Assembly (NCBI GenBank): GCA_964560875.1
Contig: CAZLMW010000162.1
Coordinates: 1-15,390, forward strand
Length of the DNA stretch: 15,390 bases
Source of the DNA: CAZLMW01 sp964560875
GTDB taxonomy: Bacteria; Myxococcota_A; UBA9042
Direction: 5' to 3'
A program made the position numbers and the translations under genes. The first letter of the stretch is position 1. Every line of letters begins with the position of its first letter. Of the stretch, positions 9,001 to 11,764 are shown piece by piece. The notes below the pieces were generated by a model. That model made no database searches. It was not told where the DNA came from and saw only the letters and a program-made list of their open reading frames with translations.

Positions 9001-10607
9001 CATTTGCCGGCGGCGCAGGCGGTCTTCTCGGTGCACTTGTCACCATCGTCGCACTTGCCGGGCGCGGCCTTGTTGAGGCACTTGCCGTCCTTGGCGTCGC
9101 AGGAATCGGCGGTACAGGGGTTCTTGTCGTCGCAGTTGACGGGGTTGGCGCCCTTGCAGGCTCCGCCCGAGCAGTTGCTGCTGCTGGTGCAGGCGTCGTT
9201 GTCGTCGCAGGACGCGCTGTCATCGTTGGTGGCGGTGCAGCCGGTAGCGGGCGCGCAGCTGTCGGCGGTGCAGCCGTTGCCGTCGTCGCAGTCGACCTGG
9301 GTGGCGCTGGTGCAGATACCAACCGCGCAGGCGTCGTCCTTGGTGCACTTGTTGTTGTCGTCGCAGCCGGTGCCGTCGGCGACGGTCACGGTCGCGCACT
9401 TGCCGGTGTCGACCGCGCACGCGTTCTTGGTGCAGGCGTTGCCGTCGTCGCAGGAGGTGAGGTCACCGGCCACGCAGGCGCCGTCTTTGCACTTGTCGTT
9501 GGCGGTGCAGCCGTTGCCGTCTTCGCAAGGCGAGTCGGAGAGGTTGGTGTTGACGCAGCCCTTCTTGGCGTCGCAGCTATCGTTGGTGCAGGCGTTCTTG
9601 TCGTCGCAGTTCTTCGGCGCGGCGGCGCACTTGCCTTCCTTGCACGCGTCGCCTTCGGAGCAGGGGTCGTTGTCGTCGCAGGTCGCCTTGTTCGGCGCGT
9701 TCTTGCAGCCGTCTTTGCCCGCGCAGGTGTCGTCGGTGCAGACGTTGTTGTCGTCGCAGTCCTTGGCTTCGTCGATCTTGCTGTTGCAGTCGTTGTCGAC
9801 GCCGTCGCACTTCTCTTGCGCGGGGGTCTGCGCGTCGCAAGCGGACAGCCCGGCCGCTTCGCATTTACGGGTACCGGAGCAGGTCGCCGGCGTGCCGTTG
9901 ATGTCGGAGGTGACGCTGCAAACGGTGGTCATGCCCTTGTCGACCGCCGCCTTGCTGCACGTGCACTGTTTGTCATCTTTGGGGATGCAGAACTTGGCTT
10001 TGGTGCCGTCCACGTCCTCGAGCTCCTTGCAGACCTCGTCCGCGCCGCAAGCGTCGCCCGTGCCGCAGGGAGCCGCGCAGTACGCGCCGATCGCCTTGCT
10101 CTGAACCACGCACGCCGCGCCAGCGACGTTGGCGTCTTTGCACTCGTCGTTCTTCTGGCAGGGGTTGCAGGAGTGTTCGTAGTCGACCGTCGTGCCGGCG
10201 TCTGAACCGGTCGAGCCACCGTCATCAGAGCCCGCATCGGTGGAGCCGCCGTCGTCGGTCGTCGTGCCGCCGTCGTCGGTCGTCGTGCCGCCGTCGTCGG
10301 TCGTCGTGCCGCCGTCTGTGGTGGTGGTTCCGCCGTCGGTCGAGCCGGTGTCGACGGTGCCGGAGCTGCCGTCTTCGGTCGCGCTGCCGGCGTCTGTTCC
10401 GGTCGCGGTATCGGTACCGCCGGTGTCGCCGAGCGACGAATCGCCGAGGCTGCCGACGTCGGGATCGACGTTGCCTTCCCCATTGCCGGGATCGACGCCG
10501 GTGTCGTCGCCGCAACCGTAGCTGGCGAGGGTCAAACACAGTGCGAGTGCCAGAGGTGCACGCGAGACACGGGTCCACTTGGTCGTGGTGTAACGGAACG
10601 TATTCAT
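51..10607 (-). CDS. Giant surface lipoprotein: Cys-rich repeats plus 22 CARDB domains (3518 aa)
   Basis: Predicted exported lipoprotein of unknown function, probably an adhesive or structural surface fibre. Residues 1-31 are a signal peptide (basic KWTRVSR, hydrophobic APLALALCLTLA) ending at Cys32 in SYGC, a slightly atypical lipobox with Ser at -3. Residues 33-146 are an Asp/Gly/Thr/Ser-rich linker. Residues 147-282 are Cys-rich and include a MopE-like metal-binding motif (CDGVDNDCNSKIDE, 267-280). Residues 284-796 hold about 18 'CDDxNxCTxDSC'-like motifs. Residues 800-3518 are 22 CARDB domains of about 115-125 residues, each beginning near a PDL or VDL and ending in a 'DxxNxVxExxExNN' segment; CARDB is an immunoglobulin-like fold often found in bacterial surface proteins. 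The chain stops at the end of the last CARDB, with no sortase, PEP-CTERM or membrane anchor, so attachment should be by the N-terminal lipid. The start has only a weak GGA upstream but fits the signal peptide. The N-terminal part is acidic, while the CARDB part is Lys-rich. Architecture is clear; biological role is inference. Confidence 0.95.
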   Translation of the reverse strand: MNTFRYTTTKWTRVSRAPLALALCLTLASYGCGDDTGVDPGNGEGNVDPDVGSLGDSSLGDTGGTDTATGTDAGSATEDGSSGTVDTGSTDGGTTTTDGGTTTDDGGTTTDDGGTTTDDGGSTDAGSDDGGSTGSDAGTTVDYEHSCNPCQKNDECKDANVAGAACVVQSKAIGAYCAAPCGTGDACGADEVCKELEDVDGTKAKFCIPKDDKQCTCSKAAVDKGMTTVCSVTSDINGTPATCSGTRKCEAAGLSACDAQTPAQEKCDGVDNDCNSKIDEAKDCDDNNVCTDDTCAGKDGCKNAPNKATCDDNDPCSEGDACKEGKCAAAPKNCDDKNACTNDSCDAKKGCVNTNLSDSPCEDGNGCTANDKCKDGACVAGDLTSCDDGNACTKNACAVDTGKCATVTVADGTGCDDNNKCTKDDACAVGICTSATQVDCDDGNGCTADSCAPATGCTATNDDSASCDDNDACTSSSNCSGGACKGANPVNCDDKNPCTADSCDAKDGKCLNKAAPGKCDDGDKCTEKTACAAGKCVGSAVKCDDNNACTDDKCDSDQGCQTTNNADKCKDGNPCTTGDICKDGTCAGKLDAKACDDENDCTKDSCDPTNGCQYANDDGAKCDDGDACSENDSCKSGKCAPGKDVCQCQSNKDCKDDGNLCNGTPVCKSNKCVIDPSTVVKCDTSKDTDCRKTSCDVSEGQCKTKTAADGKDCDDGKLCSTDSNCKKGICTAIQNKNCDDSNPCTADSCNPIGGKCVHKALPDCKFCKTDKECNNGDACADSCVASKCEYVDKNVCAKLPDYTVTGLALGQKGAAIAGRTFKLSHVIANLGHQVGTAAPAHGLYLSSDAKFSAGDLPLKLYGSLKKVAGKNVWTRVGYTVIPANVKAGKYFLLLGTDPAEKVKEQKEDNNWRAVALTVIRVADLWIPTLTSKSSAYKPETVMGLSFSVRNSGTANAGAHKVGFWLSKNSSGSIAKDDILVKSLTSTGLTAGKTVNASTSFKLPKAAGEGTWYIKGWIDYEKKVTEVSDSNNWRFFKFVIAKDKPANLKAGPIAIPKKTYVPGSSVSASWSVSNTGGKTASGYKITFYIGTSSKLPIGLKALRTISGPTVGAGKSAKGTTSLTLPTSLTKKTWYIWARFDSANNVAEGSETDNWATAPVVISTNGPDLRLQAYKLGLPAYKLNQKIGIVASTRNYGGITAGTHGDRIYLSADTKLGNDKQIYAAKRLPIAAGKWKTHSINATIPAGTKAGTYYVIYVVDADKNVGEYNENNNVTVAKVVLLPNTAKPDLEAKTFATVDKAGKAKTAFAPGQAVYVSNKTIVRNPTLLNAGAYTDAYVGSTNSFISTADPVIKTIARKGLGYGKSYSAATSFTLPWNLKKGTYYLALYTDRYNKVSESNEGNNRPYAKITVTANGVDLTSTKLTVSKTTVKQGESITIAYTRRNIGGVTSPGFRDGYYLSSNTTWDSKDTLLKQYDRGPLGAGKTVSGSIGWAVPKTLKPGTYYVLYVQDTLKKVAELSESNNVRAVKVSVISANAAPDLTTFIGSVSAKLPGQKFTLPVQASNKGLVPSKAFKVDVYVSTNSIISTSDIWLGTASFSGLAAGKSATANVSVTLPTSLLKKNYYLGAWADRANAVAEANESNNKYARVFAVSANGANLEVTSLLPPKSRWDVKTNSFKYRAGDVFSATSAHKNSGGISTGKGYKIGLYLSTNTAASSSEKRWEYSYTTALGAGSTRNRNGAFTIPTSTKPGTWYVGFWADNGNVIKETSESNIKWVKLTIDPPLSLPDLTISSFKTTKTSYKPGERVYFSASEYNKGKAGAGAHYIGYYWSTNSIISTGDTYLGRKYVSSLAAGKVLPLSTSHYMTLPTNLKKGQTVYVGLYADYGKKITEASETNQYRAQKVTVSTNGIDLQPTSVKVSSATVQAGKSITFTMNVKNNGGITSGSHYNAVYLSTDSAITSKDTYLGRVYDSTHAAGSTETKNFTVTIKSTLKPGTYYLGTRVDYLNYRKEYNEGNNTSAGVKITVTAPPKFPDLAVTALLASSSSTSYKKVTSVKPGQVIYLWTYLKNQGNGTAVGKHRTGYYVSTNTTITTGDQYVTNYYYSSTIAAGKTVVLKRSFVVPTNLTKKTYYFGAIADYSGNIVKESNEKNNTRYVALTVNATGVDYWPSYLKTTKALYKAGEKPTMQYRRSNNGETNGGTAYDAFYLSTNTSYGSGDVYLGRKLLAGQKAKTSSSTQTFTATTAIPTKTKPGTYYILVRVNYANQVKETSTVNNVRAYRITVTSTTGTADLRPYNLYVRNSSGTSTLSSAKPGDTVRIYVSTKNYGNKASGTYLDGFYGSTSSSTSSLGSYWGNLTRSSLNPNAASTYYKTVKIPTNLRKGSYYVKVFNDYNAKITELSETNNRRVRSLPMSVDGADLQPTSVATYLGSTPRTTFKRGETVSIRYIRRNNGGISITSGTQEMRASTNTIYSTGDTLITTFSGGTVAAGKTVSGTRSWKIPSNYPTGTYYIGYKVDSKNTVKEYNESNNLRWSAKITITSAAGKPDLRADSLTMTDYTVNPLQGIIARSVIKNVGSGAVGKTWRIGYYISTNSTITTGDTYLEYQALSSINAGATSTWNEGITIPTNLAKGTYYLGIIADYNKQVSEVSESNNTRAVKFTTNVNGRDLSPSTFYATKVAHLPGGVVQTIGYIKNTGGITSTSHRATVYLSTNSTYGSGDIALANTSTFGALAVGKSQYAPLKVTIPKSTKAGTYYLIIRADSTNANKEYNESNNYRAYKITVTSASGLPDYDPTGLTSSTYSWKPGDTRTVRPYVKNIGTKTAPARRDYYYWSTNSTISTADTYLEYYYRSASINVNSTDTYSNAIKVPTNLKKGTYYIGVFSDANKAVSEVNENNNTYARKITITVDGLDMTPTVFTTTGSSFKAGQWLSFKSTLKNAGGISAGSNTARYYLSTNSVISTGDTYLGRAYTSSYTAGQSKAYNSTLRIPESTKPGTYYVGVLTDYSNALKEHNESNNYRAVKITVTAGNKDLASYATPYSFDITVDPGQTVKMRAYARNYGTLASGSFRIGYYVSTNTTISKSDTLVATYDNGSLASGAQVYRDRYIKIPTNVTKGQKLYLGVCHDILSKVAESSETNNCRYYRTVTVNKNGIDLQPTAMTTTATKYMAGKTVSFNFKIKNNGATNSGSATARLYLSTNSTISTSDTYLGKAYTTSYTAGQTKSYSSSFKLSTSLKAGTYYVGVVSDYSNAQKEYSETNNTRGYKITVTKAQPDIRLYRTAVVSPVSSKYGPGDQVTVYLYLENIGTLSTGSFDVTWFGSTNSTISGSDTNLGKSATSSLSAGAKRTISKKVTLPINVGADSTYYLGGYADIANKVAEPSTANNNDYAKVINFTEARPDLKADYLYVYQSGSTSVRIRYRRRNEGTASALTGYYDRYWLSSKADCSDNKKSLKEYSRSTLAAGKCYPSNCGSYTTLYLTKGTGAGKVPKGTWYFCYKVDSKDKYKEYDEKDNVRSYKRTIN
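54..425 (-). other. C-terminal CARDB domain 22 with four cysteines (residues 3395-3518)
   Basis: The final domain begins at PDLKAD and runs to the C-terminus (YKRTIN). It differs from nearly all others in having C3442, C3462, C3467 and C3492, enough for two disulfides in an exported protein. It also has a longer segment before the 'KGTWYFCYKVDSKDKYKEYDE' strand region and is rich in Lys and Arg. A disulfide-stiffened distal cap is a reasonable inference. No known sorting signal is recognisable. Confidence 0.6.
54..8210 (-). repeat. Array of 22 tandem CARDB domains (residues 800-3518)
   Basis: Domain starts, at the PDL/VDL-type residues, are near 800, 922, 1044, 1165, 1286, 1414, 1536, 1654, 1785, 1908, 2031, 2162, 2287, 2414, 2542, 2663, 2786, 2906, 3028, 3150, 3270 and 3395. 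Recurring elements are 'KxGxxVxxxxxxxNxG', 'YLSTNSxISTxDTYLG', 'LAAGKS', 'IPTNLKKGTYYLG' and 'DYxNxVxExxESNN'. From domain 4 to 20 two classes alternate: even domains follow an 'NGxDL'-type linker, carry 'GGITSG' and usually 'STKPGTYY'; odd domains follow 'PDL' and carry 'PTNLKKGTYY'. No cysteines occur from 797 to about 3120; domain 19 has two (C3121, C3137) and domain 22 has four. Confidence 0.9.
8220..10169 (-). repeat. Cys-rich repeat region (residues 147-796)
   Basis: After an irregular Cys-rich head (147-282), motifs start at C284, 310, 334, 361, 386, 415, 440, 467, 492, 519, 543, 569, 595 and 622, then degenerate ones at 654 and 682, and regular ones at 713 and 738. Two types alternate for the first 14. 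Type A is C-x5-C-x4-C followed by a 'xxxGC' turn. Type B is C-x5-C-x5-C followed by 'KxGxC'. The A-to-A distance is 50-54 residues. This motif style is common in myxobacterial and bradymonadal secreted proteins of unknown role. The even cysteine spacing suggests an oxidised, rod-like stalk, and the Asp/Asn clusters could bind calcium; both are inference. Confidence 0.85.
9768..9809 (-). other. MopE-like putative metal-binding motif (residues 267-280)
   Basis: CDGVDNDCNSKIDE matches the 'CDGxDNDCDGxxDE' consensus seen in MopE-type and related myxobacterial surface proteins, where it is annotated as a putative metal-binding motif. Asn replaces the Asp usually found after the second Cys. It sits between the irregular Cys-rich head and the regular CDDxNxCT repeats. 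Metal binding here is inferred from family annotation, not shown. Confidence 0.6.
10170..10511 (-). other. Acidic low-complexity linker (residues 33-146)
   Basis: Immediately after the lipidated Cys32, about 110 residues are almost entirely Asp, Gly, Thr and Ser, with hardly any hydrophobic or aromatic residues. Such linkers usually tether the folded part of a lipoprotein away from the membrane. The segment includes the heptapeptide repeat TTTDDGG and ends at the first Cys of the Cys-rich domain (VDYEHSCNPC). Confidence 0.8.
10245..10328 (-). repeat. 21-nt in-frame minisatellite (TTTDDGG repeats)
   Basis: Three exact 21-nt units lie at 10245-10265, 10266-10286 and 10287-10307, followed by a diverged fourth unit at 10308-10328. 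They encode the TTTDDGG heptapeptides near residues 94-121 of the giant lipoprotein. The period is a multiple of three, so slippage would change linker length without breaking the frame. Confidence 0.85.
10512..10607 (-). other. Lipoprotein signal peptide (residues 1-32)
   Basis: The n-region contains K10, R13 and R16. The h-region is APLALALCLTLA, and the cleavage site precedes Cys32 in the context LASYGC. Ser at -3 and Tyr at -2 are less usual than the L-A-G-C consensus, so signal peptidase II recognition is likely but not certain. After cleavage, residues +2 to +4 are Gly-Asp-Asp. An Asp at +2 would be the inner-membrane retention signal known from enterobacteria, but here +2 is Gly, and the rule may not hold in this lineage. 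Confidence 0.7.
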
Positions 10608-10719
10608 CAGGGCATGTCCAAATAGCCGGCGGGCTGTGGCCAGCTACAGGTCGTAGGTCACGTTTTCGACGGCGTCAGAGTGCCGACCGCCTCGAAAAGG
10701 GGTGCGCTTGGGCGGGGGC

Positions 10720-10748
10720 ATTCAATTCACCGCCGCGTCGATAGTCAA
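10720..10748 (-). promoter_or_regulatory. Candidate sigma70-type promoter for the giant lipoprotein gene
   Basis: On the minus strand, TTGACT (10748-10743) is five of six to the -35 consensus. It is followed after exactly 17 bp by TTGAAT (10725-10720), four of six to the -10 consensus. Transcription would begin near 10713, giving an untranslated leader of roughly 105 nt before the ATG at 10607. The Shine-Dalgarno of that gene is weak (GGA, 9 nt upstream of the ATG). The promoter is judged by consensus alone. Confidence 0.4.
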
Positions 10749-10752
10749 GCGA

Positions 10753-10766
10753 ATAATGCGAATTAT
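10753..10766. promoter_or_regulatory. AT-rich dyad just upstream of the -35 element
   Basis: ATAAT-GCGA-ATTAT is a perfect 5-bp inverted repeat around a 4-nt centre. It ends 4 bp from the outer side of the candidate -35 hexamer. It could be an operator or activator site for the giant gene, or simply AT-rich promoter DNA. Confidence 0.25.
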
Positions 10767-10785
10767 GTTCAACCGGCTGGAACTA

Positions 10786-10809
10786 TGATGTTTTGTGATA
10801 ACACATCAC
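10786..10809. promoter_or_regulatory. Nested inverted repeats downstream of the HEAT gene
   Basis: Two overlapping dyads are present. GTGAT-N5-ATCAC is perfect (10795-10809). A second, TGATGT-N11-ACATCA (10786-10808), is also perfect. The stems are AT-rich with no U tract, so they do not look like an intrinsic terminator. They may be a regulator binding site about 40 bp upstream of the candidate -35 element. It resembles a CRP half-site pair but with the wrong spacing. Confidence 0.25.
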
Positions 10810-10821
10810 CTGTGCACGGGT

Positions 10822-11691
10822 TCATTTCACCGACAGACGTGGTGTGCGCTGTTTGTAGTTCTTGCCTGTCAGCTTCTTCAGCGCCCGCGCGGCGCTCTTT
10901 CGAACCTCGCCGTTTGGATCGGACAGGGCCTTCTCGAGCGGCCGCACCGCCGAACGCGCCTTGAGCCGGCCAAGAGCGGTCGCGGAACGGATTCGAACCC
11001 ACGTTGCCGAGTCCAGGGTGGCGGCGACGAGGGCATCAACCGCCGCCTTGTGACGCATCTTGCCGAGCGCCCATGCCGCGTTCGCGCGAGCCGAGTCATC
11101 CTTGTCCTTGCGCAGCACGTCGATCAGCGGCGCACCGAGGGCGTCAAGCTTCAGATCGACACACGCCGCGGTCGCAGCGGCGCGCGTTGTGGCGACCGGA
11201 TCCATCCGCAAGACGTTGGTCAGATTCGCGACCGCCTTGGCCTTATCGCCCTCAAGCTTCGACAGCAGACGCGCGGAGTGAGCCCGGACCTGACCATTGC
11301 GGTGCCACAAACCATTGGAAAGGGCGTCGATCGCGGCGGGTCCCTTGCCCTTCAGCATCTTCACGGTGTGCTTGTTTGGCGGCTTCCAAGCCAACTTGAT
11401 GATGCGCTCGCGAAGATCGTCGTCGGCGCTGATGGCTTCGTCGGCCACGAACTTCGGCAGCTCCTTGCCCAGCGCGGCCGCTCCACTTTGAGCCGTGACC
11501 TTGAGGGCAGGCGGCGGGGGAGGGGGAGGCGGGGGCTCCTTTTCGGCGGCTTTTTCCTTGGCTTTGGCGCGCTTGGTCGCTTCCGCGATGCGCTTTTCGG
11601 TGCGGTCCTTGCCGCATCCGGCTGCGACTGCGGCGACGAGCAACGCGGTGATCACGGTGGTAACGGGACTGGACGGGCGCGCATCGAACAT
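10822..11691 (-). CDS. HEAT-repeat lipoprotein (289 aa)
   Basis: Predicted exported lipoprotein with a helical-repeat scaffold, probably a protein-binding module in the envelope; no enzymatic motif is seen. Residues 1-25 are a signal peptide (TTVITALLVAAVAAG) ending at Cys26 in VAAGC. Residues 28-52 are a Lys/Glu/Ala-rich helix, likely a short coiled coil. Residues 53-61 are nine consecutive prolines. Residues 62-115 have no clear repeat. Five HEAT or PBS-lyase-like repeats follow at about 116-147, 150-181, 183-214, 215-245 and 246-276, each with the 'A-L-x-D-x-x-x-x-V-R-x-x-A-A-x-A-L-x-x-L' pattern (clearest in the last: LSDPNGEVRKSAARALKKL). The start is fixed by the signal peptide and a strong Shine-Dalgarno. 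It is divergent from the fusion gene and lies 214 bp upstream of the giant gene on the same strand; co-transcription is possible but not indicated. Similar HEAT-type lipoproteins are common in myxobacteria, mostly uncharacterised. Confidence 0.9.
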   Translation of the reverse strand: MFDARPSSPVTTVITALLVAAVAAGCGKDRTEKRIAEATKRAKAKEKAAEKEPPPPPPPPPALKVTAQSGAAALGKELPKFVADEAISADDDLRERIIKLAWKPPNKHTVKMLKGKGPAAIDALSNGLWHRNGQVRAHSARLLSKLEGDKAKAVANLTNVLRMDPVATTRAAATAACVDLKLDALGAPLIDVLRKDKDDSARANAAWALGKMRHKAAVDALVAATLDSATWVRIRSATALGRLKARSAVRPLEKALSDPNGEVRKSAARALKKLTGKNYKQRTPRLSVK

Positions 11692-11698
11692 GCCGGGG

Positions 11699-11705
11699 CC
11701 TCCTC
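11699..11705 (-). promoter_or_regulatory. Strong Shine-Dalgarno for the HEAT-repeat lipoprotein
   Basis: GAGGAGG on the minus strand ends 7 nt before the ATG at 11691, an optimal match and spacing. It confirms the start codon chosen from the signal peptide. It lies in the 73-bp divergent gap (11692-11764), in which I cannot identify a convincing promoter for either gene. Confidence 0.8.
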
Positions 11706-11764
11706 AACGACTCAGATTGCCGATCACGGCTGCCACAGGACGCCCCGCTGTGCAAGCATGCGCC

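Larger units (their letters stand above)
10608..10821. other. Intergenic region between the two minus-strand genes (214 bp)
   Basis: This region separates the end of the HEAT-repeat lipoprotein gene from the start of the giant gene. It is visibly more AT-rich at 10740-10810 than its surroundings. It contains a candidate promoter for the giant gene and two short dyads, listed separately. No convincing Rho-independent terminator for the upstream gene is seen, and I see no gene on either strand. Confidence 0.6.

Noticed and set aside
8416..10104. Plus-strand 562-aa open frame opposite the Cys-rich region
   Set aside because: Its Leu/Ser/Gln-rich repeats simply mirror the regular CDDxNxCT repeats on the other strand.
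8220..10169. CRISPR-like appearance of evenly spaced short repeats
   Set aside because: The repeats are degenerate at DNA level, in frame, and encode regular Cys motifs; there are no identical repeats with unique spacers and no cas genes.
1242..10205. Two very long plus-strand open frames (1242-4682 and 4692-10205) antisense to the giant gene
   Set aside because: They are codon-in-register with the sense gene, so their stops would need sense codons TTA, CTA or TCA, which are rare in GC-rich genomes. Their translations are Arg/Val/Ala/Leu-rich with no domain, while the sense frame has clear repeats and a signal peptide.
10794..10810. CRP/FNR-type binding site TGTGA...TCACC
   Set aside because: The half-sites are separated by 7 bp rather than 6 and the second is imperfect; the dyad is better described as GTGAT-N5-ATCAC with unknown binder.
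11495..11764. N-terminal extension of the fusion protein from an upstream ATG at 11495
   Set aside because: The extra 90 residues are the antisense of the HEAT gene's polyproline and signal-peptide region, and family members begin at the MANRLIDETSPY-type start at 11765.
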